Source: Halocaridina rubra (taxonomy: Eukaryota > Arthropoda > Malacostraca > Decapoda > Atyidae). Taken from it: a stretch of DNA of 64,000 nt. The position numbers and the translations under genes are program-made. The notes below the pieces were generated by a model. It saw only the letters and a list, made by a program, of their open reading frames with translations, made no database searches and was not told where the DNA came from. Each line of letters begins with the position of its first letter. The first letter of the stretch is position 1. The DNA is taken from assembly GCA_037179515.1 (NCBI GenBank), contig JAXCGZ010017020.1:70001-134000 (forward strand), written 5' to 3'. Positions 38,860 through 52,200 of this stretch are shown one piece after another.

Positions 38860-41835
38860 CTTATTTTTATTTTGAATGAAAGTTTTAATTTTTTATGGTT
38901 GGTAAACACTGTGATATTAGTTTTTCAAAAACTTTTAATGCAACAGCTTACTCAATATCATGATCATATCCTGTACGGGGCTAGAATTGATACTTTTGCA
39001 TATTTTTGTGTATTGAAATTTTTTCAGAAGAAACTTGAATACCACATTGCTCTTAACATTATGAAAGAGTCCTTGAAAGATAAAGCTTTAATATTTATAC
39101 TTTATGCAAGATGCTGTGGTTAGATATCAGCGGAGAGAGAGAAGATAAGAAATGTGTAATGGGTCATTAAAAGAAATTAATTTCCAAGGAACCTGATGTT
39201 ACCCTAATTTCCTTGATCAGCGTAACTCAAGTTTGGTTTATTTGGCGTTCTTATCATTATGTAATATCCGTTCTGAGACTCATATCCTGTTATTTGTTTT
39301 AGTATAGTAGTGCATTGGAGGCAGTTTTCTCTAGATTTTTAGTATGTAGCAGATTTTGTAATGGTGTAGATCTTAAGAGTCGCCCTATCATATTATTTAT
39401 GAGATGAATGGTCAAGGTAAAATAATCTTATCCATTTATTTTGTTTGTAAGATTTATAGCAAGTGGGGAAGATAAGATTAAGTTGTTGGTTCATGTAAGC
39501 TGTACTTCATATATTTTTATTCACTTCTTATTTTAAGCCCATTAAGAGCTATTACAGGTCACATTGTTTGTAGTGCAGTAACACTTTTTTTATCCTGAAG
39601 AGGAATTTTCGAGTGGTACAGTACATTGTAAAATTTGTTATTCCTCTTTTTCTTTGTAATACTACCAGGCATTTATATTTCTTTGATAAAATCTAAATCA
39701 TGATATTAACATTGATATATTATGTAGGCATTTGTGTGTATGCTTACGTGTGTTTGCATCGTCTTCTGTGCACATATATGAAAAAGAAAGTTTACTTTAT
39801 AGAAGAATAATGTTAGACTACCAAATAAGCATAATTATATGCATATGTATTGTATACACTACTTTATATGAGGTGTGTATTTTAAATCTTTTATTGTTCA
39901 ATACTGCATCACAAGCTTGCATTTTCATTTTCAAAGTATAATTCATCAAATTTATTTTTTGCCAGAGTTAGGCCCTATCGACCTCATTGTTATCAAAGTG
40001 CTCAATACATAGAGTGTATAAAACGTTTCATGAAGATTGATATGAATTGTATCACTTTCACTTGCCATATATTTCAGCAGTCTCGAAAATGCTTTCCTTT
40101 GGCAATTGTGTGGTGTAATAAGGTATACCAGAGAGGTTTACTTTGTGTAAAATAGAGTTACATATATAACCTAATTATAAAGTAAGCCATAATTTTTATT
40201 TAGAGCCTGAAATTGGTTTTCAGATGCACCAGATCACATGTTCATTCTGGGAGCCTGACTACCAATTGGTTAGGAGATTTCCCCTAGGTTGTGTAGCGTA
40301 ACTAATATTGAACGGAAAGCTTAGGCTGGTAAGCTGTGCTGATGCCCTGTTTCCCCATTTCTTTGATTTTAAGTTACGATCACCCTGCTAGTTTACGTGG
40401 AATATGGCATCATGCTGCGCCCTTGCCTTAGAATGCAATTAGTTTTTCAAAAACCATTAAAATCGTTAAATTTAGAAGAAAGATATATTTAGCTTTGATT
40501 CCCATGGCAATTATTATAAATCCCAACATAAATACACGAAAATTATGGAATTGAAAATAAACCACAACAAATGTGATCAAAATGTATTCATTTTATCTTC
40601 GTGTTTAGCTCATGATAACATAACAGAATGAAAAGTAGTTGTGGAAGCAGCACCAAGGAATGGAAAATAATTTAAATATAAATTTTATTTTTATTTTTCT
40701 ACATATTCTCTCTTTTTCTTGAAGAGAAATTTTGTTTATTAAGCACTCTTGACATATTTTCAGAAAAAAAAAGTGCAGCATATACGACTTTGCATAAATC
40801 CTGTAACGTTACTCTCATTCCTCAACCTTCGCAAAACCATCTTATTTATATTACTGCCTTCTCATAATGATTTTCTTCACATTCCTTATGGTCTTTGTTT
40901 TGACCTCAGTGCTTCCTATTACAGCCAACTGAGTAGATGCTATTAGATATGGTATATTACTATAACAAAATCTTTAAAATCGTACGCTGTATATATAAGT
41001 TTGGAAAAACCACATTATAGAGTTTCTAGATTATTATCCTTGTCTTTATTTTGAAAGGGTAGAAGTATCTTTGTACAGTATGTAGTAAAGAAATACTGTA
41101 AATGTTAAATAATATAATCAAACTTACATTAGAAAATTAGAGTGTCTATAGTTAAGGGGTACTGAATGCCAATAAATATATTTACTCTTATGAAATGAAT
41201 GTAGTATGGAACTGTATGTGCATTAAGTGGCAAGATACTGCGGAGAATGTACAGTATTTGTAGGATTCTTATTAATGCGTGATCACTTCTTTACCTTAGA
41301 CACCGTGAGACTAAGGCTGTTGAATGCTTTCGTATTATTTTGGTCCCTCTTCTAATTCTGGAGTTTATAAGATAAACCTATAACGTGATCCTTTTATATT
41401 TTGTTTAGAGAAGGTTTGTTCATATCGTTGTTTGGTGTTTGATTATCAGCTTTTAGTAGAAAAATTTATAAATTTTTTTTTACATCTTGTAATATGTTCC
41501 AAATAAGGTGTATATAAATAGTGAAAGTATACGTTATGACACTATCTTAATTATGAATGGGAACAAATGAATAGTACAGGCGTTCTTAGGCTTTCATATG
41601 TAATCAATAAATGCCCTAATAAAAGAGGAAAGACATTCAAGGGGTCTAGATATCTAACTTTGGCGTTTGTTTTTATATGGAAAAGAGGATCAGTGAAGCT
41701 TTTAGAGCTGAAAGCAAGTCTCTCTCTCCTCTCAGAAAGTTATGTTAATGAAAGAGTTTCTTAGCTTATAATATTTCAGGATTGTGGTTATTGATAGCAG
41801 ATGGGCTGTGCAATATGCATTCTGTGTTCTTATTA
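38860..41835. other. no gene seen
   Basis: Three kilobases of AT-rich sequence with many stops in all frames. No recognised exon, RNA gene or repeat. Confidence 0.5.
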
Positions 41836-42105
41836 CAGGGGGTTCTCGACTTGTGTCAGAGTTCTGTTCCTCAAGACGTGACATAACCCGATATTCAGTG
41901 TAATTCGGAATACACCTAAATAAGCACCTATGTCACCTACCTGTGCTAATGCATTGGTAAAGTTTCTCCCTTTTCCGAAGTTCCAGTTTCTCAAATTTTA
42001 ATTCCCTTGTGATGACTTTCCTCTTCTTTGAAGCACTGCCATCAGTAGACTTTGCTCTATCATCGTAACTCGAGGACATCGAAAACCAAGGATCCCCTAT
42101 ACTGT
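41836..42105 (-). mobile_element. Tigger/pogo-type relic, internally deleted
   Basis: The left end CAGGGGGTTCTCGACTTGTG matches the terminus of the element at 49326. The right end is decayed (GATCCCCTATACTGTA). The minus strand encodes KSTDGSASKKRKVITRELKF, resembling the N-terminal CENP-B-like helix-turn-helix start of Tigger/pogo transposases. The rest of the transposase is gone. Confidence 0.7.
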
Positions 42106-43639
42106 ATATGAAAACTTGTTACGTTGGTCAAGAACTTGAGAATGACAGCAGTAGTGGCGATAGATTCTTAGCACCAACCTCCATTGGCTTGACATGTAAT
42201 AGGTGGTAAACTCAAAAGAATTCATGTGTACTGCTCTTGCCTCACATGTGGTAATACATGAGGAATGTGCTGCCAGCTTAACTAAACAAGGGAAGGACAA
42301 TTGTAGCTATAGAATCAATATTTACACGGTATAAAATTACATGTTCCTTCCTCAGTACACATTGGAATGAGATTATACAGACAGTGGTATATATCTATCT
42401 AATGAATATTTTTGAGGGAATGAATTTTATTTTCTTGTAAAATGCTGCATTTGCAAAATATCGTAGCTCATGGATAACCTCACTGTATTAGACAATATAT
42501 TTACAGAATTAACCCCTTAAGGGCGGTTCACGTCATCTCGCTATCAAGGGAGGATGTTTTATGTAGATTGCAAGGCCTTTGAGGTTTAATAATGTGCTCA
42601 TCCAATTGAGACTATTGGATCATCTTCCCCAGTCAAAATGGGAACGGGATATGTTAAATATTGTTATTAGGATAGTGGAAGTTTACAGTGAATATGTTCA
42701 TTTTGTGAGAGTATTGTGCAATGCTTTAAGATATTAGCAAATTGAATGTTGCCTTTTTACTGAAAAACGAGGTCCTTCATATGCAAAACATCCTTGGTAA
42801 GAAATTTCCTTACTTAGTCTCCCAGTGTCCTGTACACACATTGAAATCAGTTTCACATATGCAGAAAAGTGTTTATCATGACACATATGTCTTGGAAATA
42901 GTGAAACCAGTTAGAAGCTGTTATATGTGCATTCTTTCGAATTGTAATGTTATTGTTCTAATAACATTATTTTTTTCAAAATATGAAAAAATGCATGTTG
43001 AGTGGCCTGAGTATAGACCATCTGCATGCTCAGTCCATTGTAATATTATGTTTCCTTTGCATTGTGCGAATTGTATGCCATAACTGTTCATAGATTTTTA
43101 AATATTTGCTAGTAGTATTTTGATGTTTTTTAATCACTTTGTCTCCCCCATAGCTATAAAGATTTAGTGTTTTAAATTACCACATTAAATATCATTAATT
43201 ATAATTCATCCCAGCTAACGAAGTCTTGTTGTGTTATATATACTTTTGATGGAGTGAACATCGACAAATTGTTAAATGTGTATATCTGAGGCTGTACCAT
43301 GTCAAAACCTACCCTTTTCCATACACAATTTCTTACTTAAAAATTTATGTGTGCCAGAGAGCACTCCTAGGGCTTTTTAAATCAGTTATCAATTTAAGAG
43401 TAATGCAGTTATTTTTAAGACCATGTGATAAAATTTCTTAATTATTAAACCATTTTTCTTCAAACTGAACCTTGATAGATATCAATTCTAGCTCATTTTT
43501 TTTCTCTTGCTCAAAACAGTACTCTAGCAAAAATGAGGCGAGAATTTTTGATGGTTTGTAATGAGAATTTAAAAGTTCTACTTCTCATTTTTAAATGTAT
43601 ATTTAATGTGATTCACAATAATAACATATAACTGTGCAT
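42106..43639. other. no gene seen
   Basis: AT-rich sequence. A 113-codon frame at 42742-43083 shows no recognised domain and no supporting splice context, so it is not called. Confidence 0.45.
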
Positions 43640-44310
43640 AGTTATGTGTGGCATAGGTAGAAGGGAGACTGATGAAAATTAGATGAACTGGATATGGGTT
43701 CTTGAGGATATAGGATTAAAGATCAGTTAGAAAAAGACTGAGTACTTGCATTTTTATTATCATGGAGGAGAGGTGATGATCCAAGAAGAGAAATTAAAGA
43801 GCATGGGTAACTTATAAGTGCCTAAAATCAACGGTGTCCAGTGATGGGGAGCTCGACTTTGAGATGGCACATAGAGTGCAGTCCAGTCGGTAAAACTGTA
43901 AAAGATGTTTGGCGTATTGTGCAACGCAAGAGCAAACGTGAATGTTAAAGGGATGGTATGAAATATAGTAGTAATGTTGCTATGATGTATGGAGTACAGA
44001 TTTGGGGAATGATGCAGGAATGGAAACTAGATGTGGCAGAAGTGAAAATGCTTAGATGGATGTGAGCGTTAATGAAGCTGGACAGGATCAGGAATGAAAG
44101 TCAGAGAAGGTACAGGAAAGAAATGGGTATGGTACTGGCATGTCCTAAGAACGGACCAGAGTTACATGGGAAGGAGAGTGATGGGAATGGAGGTGGATGG
44201 GAGGAGAAACATAGGGAAACTAAGATAAATGTGGATGGATAGTATAAGGAATGATATTAGGAAGAAAAATGACGACTGGTCGGAAATGCTGACTTAATAT
44301 ATTTGCGGAG
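43640..44310 (+). pseudogene. degenerate RTE-like LINE fragment, second subfamily
   Basis: Broken frames read EDIGLKIS-KKTEYL, QEWKLDVAEVKMLRWM, KLDRIRNESQRRYRKE and MGMEVDGRRN. These are in the order of the end of the RT and C-terminal region of RTE-type elements. Stops and frameshifts are frequent. It is only distantly similar to the 45575 copy. Confidence 0.7.
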
Positions 44311-44439
44311 ACAAGTTGAGGGTGTGTGAAGATGAATAAAGCAAACATTTTGTAGGCACTATAAAAAAAGCAAAAGAGAATAAACTTGATTAATAGGGGA
44401 TCATTTTTTTTTTAAGCCTAGGCACATATTATGTTGTGT

Positions 44440-44600
44440 ACTCACTAAGCTTGTTGAGTTGGCAGATGCTACCACACATGGATTGTTTACCACTTAGTGG
44501 CTTTGGTGAAGGAAAACAATAAGAACCACGTTGAGGAATTTGACTCCTTATGGGTTTGGGAGGCAATCATTATACCCACTGGGCTACTGAAGTTTAGTAA
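44440..44600 (-). repeat. SINE-like repeat (low confidence)
   Basis: CTTAGTGGCTTTGGTGAAGG and CATTATACCCACTGGGCTAC resemble 10595-10695 in order. The minus strand begins GTAGCCCAGTGGGTATAATG, which is tRNA-like. Confidence 0.35.
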
Positions 44601-44861
44601 CATTGGTCTTGGGAATTTTATATCACTGAACAAGAGAATGAAATAATATCTGCCGAATTTCAAAAATATGCATTAATAGTTATGTTATCACAATACCTGA
44701 TTTACGATAATAATTTTGGTGATAATGGTTTAGATGCGAGTTCACTTGCTCAGGAATAGTGAAGCATTAAATGAAGGTCCAATGTGTCAACATCTTTAGT
44801 AAATGTTTGTGCAACATAATTGTAATGTATACTAATTATTCCGTTTTTTAATTTCTTTCAG

Positions 44862-45054
44862 GCTTACCATGTGAAATTTAAGAGTTTCGTGCAGTGAATG
44901 CCAAGTTACATTGAATTCTATAACTCTCAAATCTTGGTTACGTCACTCATGTAGTATACCTTTCTGAGACTGGTTCTTGTCAAAACCTACAGTAGTACAC
45001 AGTCAAACCGGATGCTACACCATTATGGAGGCTGACACCTTGTATTATTATAAG
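44862..45054 (+). other. possible 5'-UTR exon of the RNF13-like gene
   Basis: A strong acceptor (TTTTTTAATTTCTTTCAG) and a good donor (ATAAG|GTAATA) enclose 193 bp with no long frame. It lies 4 kb upstream of the coding start at 49066, whose ATG sits exactly at a splice acceptor, so an upstream non-coding exon must exist. Several short upstream ATGs are present. Splicing is not proven. Confidence 0.35.
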
Positions 45055-45198
45055 GTAATATACTTGATGTATGATGAGGTAACTAAACGTTACAGTACAG
45101 GTATAGTAATGATCCCCATAGCTAGGGATAAATGTAGTATAGATTGCAGGATTCACTAATCAAATCCTTTTCCTACTCTTAAGTTCCTGTTCTTAAAG

Positions 45199-45290
45199 CA
45201 GAGGTTCCCAAACTGTAGTATTGGGATACATTATGGTACATCAGAAGAAATGCATGGGTTATGCATGTACTTATTCACTTTTTAAAAACC
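45199..45290 (+). mobile_element. hAT-like left terminus
   Basis: CAGAGGTTCCCAAACTG is typical of hAT-family terminal inverted repeats. No matching right end was found nearby. Confidence 0.35.
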
Positions 45291-45574
45291 TATATAAAAT
45301 TAATTAACACTGTAAATCTTCCAGACATGCTAAAAGTAAATTATATATATAAAATTAACATTAGAAATGAAAATCACAGTATATTTGTTAATATAACAGT
45401 ATTTTTATGATGGCTTCCTCATTCATTTTCATACAAATGTTTTACAAAATAGGTTTAGGGCACATTGCTCTATATGCAAATAAGAAATTTTTTTACAGAT
45501 ATTATATTCTTAAGGAAATCTTGTGTAAATTCATTTTTGAAGTAACATTTGACAAATATACATCCAGATATGCC

Positions 45575-48500
45575 TTTCATGTTCCCCTTCATGTGTCATA
45601 AAAGTCGATTAAACGAGGAGGAGTGTTGGGGCTGGGAATCCCCTCCTTTGCATTTTTTTTTTTTTTTCCTACGAGTGACCAAGAAATGCGGGGGTATTGA
45701 GGCAAGAGAGATCTGACCAGAGCCCTAGTAACTGGGTCTCTGAATGGGTGTTGTTGTGGTGTAAGTAAAGTTTCAAGGGAGGTAAAAGGGAGTATGTGTG
45801 TGGAGAGAAAGATGGATGTACTTGCACTTAGCGAAACTAAGATAAAAATTAATGGTAAGGTGACATTTGAGAGTCTGGTAGGTAGGATGTCTGGAGTTAA
45901 GAAAGGGAGAGAAAGAGAGGGAGTTCCTCTGTTGGTAAGTGAAGCGATTAATATGTGTGTGGTGGATTGGAAGGAAATATCATCTCGAATAATAGTGGCT
46001 AAAATGAGACTAGGAAGCAAGGTTTGGGCGTTTGTGAGTACATATGGCCTTGGCAGTGAAAGAAGTGAGGAAGAAATAGAAGAATTTTGGATGAAAATGA
46101 ACGAGTGTGTGGAAGACTTGGGAATGAATGTGAATGTGGTGTTGATGGTAGTAAGGAATGATTTAGTCGATGGTGTAAATGGGAAGTATGGAATACTTGG
46201 TAGGAATGAGTGGAAAGAAAAATATAGAATTTTTATGGAGAGAGAAATGTTGCGTGCTAATACTGTCTTTAAAAACAAGGATGTGCACAAATATGTGGGA
46301 CATAATAGATAATGGAAGAGTAGTGGACAGAACATTAATGGATTATGTTTTGGTGGACAGGAGGGTGATTGGAAGAGTATTGAATGTGAATGTACTGAGA
46401 GGAGCTAGTGGTAGAATATCTGATAAGTATTTAGTGGAAAGTAGAGTGATACTTGAAGAAAAATTGAGAAAGAGGAGAAGCAAGAGAGGAAGAGTGTTGG
46501 TAAAAGCTAGTGAACTGAATAAGAAAGAGAAAGACTGTGAGTATAAAGCTGGTATGAGCAGTGTGTGGAATGTAGTGAAAGAGAAAGTAGAGGAGGGAGT
46601 GGAAAAAGAATGGAGTTGTTTCAAGGAGGAAGTTATGAAGTGTGCAGAGGCAGTTGTGAAAGGATAGTAACAGGTGGAAGTAAAAGGAAAGGTAGTGAGT
46701 GGTGAAATGAGGTGGTGAGTGCAGTAGCTGCTGAAAAGAAGCAGGTATTTGAGGCATGGTTGCAGATAGATAATGTTGAGTCTTGTGACAGGTATAGTGC
46801 AAAGAGGAGGGTAGCGAAGCCCATGGTGAGGGAGCAAAGATAGAAGTGGATGTAAGGTGGAGTAGGAGCTTGTCTGAGAATTTTGAAAGGAATATATTGA
46901 TGTTTGGGAAGGAAATGAAAAGAGTGCAGAAAGGTGACTCTGGTAGGGAGGAGAGGGTGAAAGGAGCAAATGAGCACTAGCTAGTAGACGAAATAACGGT
47001 GTTAAGATAGATGAGCTGAGCTTTTTAAGGAATTGCTAAATGAGGGAGATGATAAAGAGGTGAAGATTGTGGCTGTGGGAAATGAATAGAGAATGCAAAT
47101 GTTGGGTGATGAGAATGATATAGAAATAACAAAAGAGGAGTTATATTTGGTATTGAGAGCAATGAAAATAGGTGAAGCACCAGGGATAGATGGGTGTCAT
47201 GTGGAATGTTTGTCAAAAGGTGGGGGGGCATTAGTAGAATGGATGGTTAGGTTGTTGAATGTATGTTATATCGAAAGGGAGGGTCCTAGTTGATTGGAGG
47301 AGTGCATGTGTAGTTCCACTTTACAAAGGGAAATGCGATAAGTTTGACTGTAGTAGTTTTAGAGGAATTTATTTATGGACTGTAGTTGGTAAGGTATATG
47401 GAAAAGTGTTAATTGAGAGAATAAAGAAAAGAACTGCGAGATTCATTGGGGAAGAAGAGTGTGGGTTCTTGAAGGGGAGAGGCTATATGGATCAGGTGTT
47501 TGTGGTAAGACAGGTGAGTGAGAAGTTCCTAGAGAAAGGTAGGGACACTTTTTGGGCTTTATGGATTTAGAGAAATCCTGTGACAGGGTTGTTAGAGAGG
47601 CATTGTGGAGTGTGTTGCGACTGTTATGGAATAAGTGGATGTTTGTTGTATGCGGTGAAGAGTTTTTACATGAATAGTAAAGCATGTGTTAGTCGGGAAC
47701 AGTATGAGTGATTGGTTTGAGGTGAATGTAGGGTTTCGTCAAGGTTGTGTAATGTCGCCATAGTTGTTTTATGGATGGAGTGGTATGGGGGGAAGTAAAT
47801 GAAAGATTATTAGGCAGAGGCATTGGATTAATGGGTGTGTTTGGAGGGTTGTGGAAATATGAATCAATTGCCATTTGCTGATGACACAGCACTGGTAGCT
47901 GATTCTGGGAATTAACTGAATCATTTGGTTACTGAGTTTGTTAGGGTGTGTGAAAGGAGAAAAGTTGCGGGTGAATATTGGTGAAAGTAAAGTCCTGAGA
48001 TGCACGAGGAGTGTGAATGTTAGTAGACTGAATGTAGGATTGAATGGGAAGTTGCTTGAAGAACTTGAAAGTTTTAAGTATCTGGGGTCGCATGTATCAA
48101 GGAAGGGACAAGTGGGTGCAGAGGCTAGTCATACAGTGAATGAAGCAAGTAAACATCTAGGTGGGTTGAAAATTGTGATGAGAAATAGATATTTAGGAAT
48201 GAATACAAAGAGAAGGTTATTCGAATCTGTGATTGTGCCTACCACGTTGTATGGAGCAGAGACTTGAAATGCAAGAGAGGATGAAAATTACAAGTTGAAA
48301 GTATTGGAGATGAGGTGTTTGAGAAGTATGATTGGTGTATCTAGAATAGATAGAGTGAAAAATGAGGAGATCAGGTAGAGAATTGGTGTTGAAAGAAGGC
48401 TGTTGGATAGGTTAGATATGAGAAGTATTAAGTTAGTTTGAACACATGTAAAGGATGAGCGAAGAAAGAATAGCAAAGAGTGTGTGGAGTACAGAACTGG

Positions 48501-48935
48501 TTGAGTTAGGCCAAGAGGAAGACCTAGAATGAGGTGGATGGATGGCATGAAAAGGGCATTGGATGCACTTGGAATCACTTGAACAGGGAAGAGAGTGTGC
48601 AAGACATAGGAATGAGTGAAAGAAGATCGTGTATAAGTGACATGGGCTACAGGCATTTCTTGCCCCTGCTAGCTGATGCAGTTGTAATAGATGGGTGAGG
48701 GGAATTGCCATGTGATGAAGTGGTGGGGGGTAAACCAGCTGTGGCTGTTACGTTCACTGTAGAAATCTTTGCCTGCCTACCTTGAGGGTGACCCAAGCAG
48801 GTTGGTAGGGGGGGAAATGTGGCAACCCATTTTCCCCAAGGAGCTAAGAGGAATAGTTGATGTATGTGTGGATCGTTGTGAATGTGTGTTTCTTGGCTCG
48901 GCCACCCCCTTACAAGGGGAAATAGGGCCATATAT
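45575..48935 (+). pseudogene. RTE-like LINE, near full length, multiply broken
   Basis: A roughly 3.36 kb element. The endonuclease part (45794-46312) reads LALSETKIKINGKVTFES, GREREGVPLLVS, VSTYGLGSERSEEE and GKYGILGRNEWKEK. The RT part reads EAPGIDGCHVECLSKGG, VPLYKGKCDKFDC, EECGFLKGRG and, near 47865, PFADDTALVADS, followed by the C-terminal RPRGRPRMRW-like part near 48515. Frameshifts and stops occur throughout, so no protein is made. The 5' end (GTTCCCCTTCATGTGTCATA; AAAGTCGATTAAACGAGG) and 3' end (GGCTCGGCCACCCCCTTACA) are kept. These ends are the same as those of the short elements at 4699, 17601, 34066 and 54812. The 3' two thirds match the minus-strand copy at 57-2145. Confidence 0.9.
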
Positions 48936-49065
48936 ATATATAATGGATTTTGAATGGATTGTTATTTAAGCAGTATTGTATCATATAATTTCGTTATTCC
49001 CAAAGTCTTATGGCATAAACATTCTCTCTTATTTAACTGGAATATATTATTTTTTCTTCTTTCAG

Positions 49066-49218
49066 ATGTTGCCTTTAATTGCCTGGACACTATTAATCAT
49101 CTTCCACACATGCTTTGCTGATGTAGTTGTCATATCAACAATAACAAACAAAACCGAAACAAGCATACCAGATTTTCCTGCAACTTTTGGACCACCATTA
49201 CCCCTTGCTGGGTTCAAA
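49066..49218 (+). CDS. RNF13: RNF13-like exon 1 (coding): signal peptide
   Basis: Acceptor TTTTTTCTTCTTTCAG abuts the ATG; donor AAA|GTAAGT. The 51 codons include the hydrophobic leader LPLIAWTLLIIFHTCFA and the start of the lumenal domain. Phase 0. Confidence 0.93.
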
Positions 49219-52200
49219 GTAAGTTATATATATTTTTTTAGTTGTTTTATGCTTGTTTACACTAAGCTTTATATTTGCTGAAGTTGAATTTTTATGGAGT
49301 AAAATGCTTAATGCAATAATTACTACAGAGGGTCCTTGATTTACAATGTACTCGAGGTACGACGTTTCATGGTTACAGCTACCTCCCATTAATTATTTTG
49401 CTTCTTTTTTTATAATTTTTGGCCTGTATTATGTCTCTCAAGCACAAAGCAAATTCTTCTGATGGCAACAAAAGGAAAGCCATCACCATAGAAGTGAAAT
49501 TAGAAATTAGTAAAATGCATAGAAAGGGGAAAGCTTTACTTCTTCATTAGCATAGGTGTTGATTTAGGTATGTTCTAACATCCACTGAAACTCGAGTTAC
49601 ATCACTTTTCAGGACCGGAACTCTGACGTAAATCGAGGACCCCCTGTAGTAGGATACTCAGTGTGTTTTGATTGGTGTTATGTTTAGAATGTTAAAAAAC
49701 TATGTATCCAACTTGCATTAGCCTCGTATGCATTACATGAGATGTATAGCAAGAACTATATCATTAATGTAGTGTCAGTTCTTGATATCTGTCTGTTGTG
49801 AATTATTTTTTGGAATATGTATAGTGTTTCCTTAAATCCATAGAAAAACATAATGTCCAACCTTTTTTTAGGGGTATGCAACGAGAGTTGAGCCCGAAAC
49901 AGCTTGCACACTTCCTAATCCGCCTCCCAATGTAACTGGTATTGGTGGTCCTTGGATTGCTATTGTGAGGCGATATAATTGCACATTTGTTGAAAAGGTG
50001 TTAAATTCCCAACGTGCTGGCTATGGCGCTGTTATCATTTATAATGTGCATTCTAATGCGTTACGTAAGTCTGAACAATTTCTCTTATAATATTATGAAA
50101 TAATAAGTTTTACATTTACCATTTTCAATAGCTACTACTGTTATATTTTTTTCTGATGTGATATTTTACGATTATGGTTCATCAGCAGTTTGATGTTAAA
50201 TAACCTCTACATTTACTGTCTTCTATTAAAAAAATTTAAGAACACTATTAATGAGCAAAGTATTAAATTTTTTTTTTTTATATAAAATAAATGGCATATA
50301 TAAATACAGGTAGAAGTATGTGCCATTAATTATGCTTTTCCATGCTTGTTCATATTTCCTGAATATAGACCTACCAGAATAGGATGAAGGGCTCTTTGGG
50401 AATTGTTCCACTGATTTGTCATATAAGTAACTATGCTTGATTAACATACAAATAGGTGTAATCTACCATATTCTTTCATATATTCAGATTGTAATTTGAA
50501 TGCAAAAATCCCATTTATATCTTATAAGTTTTCATTTTTATACATTCTTTGTCCAGAACCCATGAGTGCTGACGGACGAGGAGATGGTGTAATAATTCCC
50601 TCTGTATTCATTGGTTATGATGATGCTCTTATGATTCTTGAGAATTTCCAGTATGATAAAGGGTAAGCCGTAAGCTATATTATTACTATTATTATTATTT
50701 ATCCTTGGGCAGTGTAGAGAAATGTTCCTTCATATTCCCCACAAATTGTAAGAGGTATTAAAAGGAATAGAGGAGGAGGAAATGGTAATCCCTCTCTCAC
50801 CCCCTTGAATTTCTATTTTTGCACAAAACAATTGAGGGAAATATTGACAATTGACTAGGTATATTGATACCTTAGTACCTCTCTTCTTTTGTTACAATTG
50901 TGGCTAATTTTTTGCCAACTGTAGTATATGGCTGTGTTTATCATATATTGATAGATTTTTGTTATTTGTTTTGCATTGTTGTATCTGTTTTGCAAATTAC
51001 AAAGGTACAAGGATTTGAGTTCAGAAAAATAAATCATTATAGATTTAATTTTTTTATTAAAAATTAAGCACTGCCTATCCTTTCATATAATATACTTTTT
51101 TGGTCACACAAACTAATCCTTGCTAACGATAGGAATGACCCTATTTGCCTAAGATTATCATGTCCATTCTTTTACAACAAATTCCACTTATCTGGGCTTC
51201 TGATAAAATCCTCTTGAAGTCAGATATTCCCAGAATTGGGAATCAAAGTTGAAGTACATTCATATAGTAGACTCGTGTGTTTCTCAGTATTAATAGTTAC
51301 CTTATTTTTGCATTATTGGATTATGCTATGTTAGTACTGTTTTGGAATATTCGGTAATGTCGAAAATTTGGATTATCATTAGTTAACGGTAGAATTAATG
51401 CAAAAGGCAGTATATAGTTGCTTTTATTACCCAAGTAACAAGTATACCAAAGCAATTATTTACAATTTCATTCTTGTGCAATTTTCTTCCTTTGATTGTT
51501 GCAACCCAGATTGTCTTGAGGGGAGAAGGCTATATGGAAAAAAAAGTTTCCTTGCCCTCTTTTGATGATGTTAAAAGCTTCATTGTACTTGTAACAGTAT
51601 TAGGAAGATGGTTTGAGCATTCATCCTAAGAAGTAATATATTTTGCTATAATGAGAGAATTGAATAATTACAATATATATTTCCATGTAGTATTAGTATA
51701 TGTACTGCTCCTAATAGGACCCATATATTTTCTCCTGCAGTTTTATCCTGGACCTTACAGATGACATGCCATTCAATTTACAAAATTACTTGGTACCCTT
51801 TGCAATAACTATTGGTATCTGCTTCATTGTTATGCTTACTTTCATGGTAAGTAGTAGGTAGTACCTGTGTGATTTTGAATGATGTAAGCATTGTATTTGA
51901 TATGTATATCCTGTATAGGTATGGTAAGTCTTAGCTTTGGGCTGCATTCTAGATTCTTTTTATTTATTTACTTATTTAAGTTTATATTAATTGCACAAAG
52001 GTATTTTGTTCAACATTGAGAAGCAAAACAAATGGTTTATTCACTGTGGTACTCGCTTAAAGAATCTTGAGCTGAGTATGTTTCAGATATAAACTGTCCC
52101 ACCACATGTTTTTAAGCTTTATTTTCTATAGTAGCTGACACAGCCTTTCATATTTTCAATCCAAATTAAGGACATCTTTTCATTTCTTTAGATTTGACAA

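Noticed and set aside
42742..43083. 113-codon frame
   Set aside because: No domain, no codon-bias difference from its flanks that I can see, and no splice support.
45589..46335. 248-codon minus-strand frame, and similar minus frames at 46343-47005
   Set aside because: Shadow frames opposite the RTE-like coding region, rich in Ser/Leu/Pro and with no recognisable domain.
47093..47293. Separate small gene reading EAPGIDGCHVE
   Set aside because: This is the RT fragment of the broken RTE-like element, not an independent gene.
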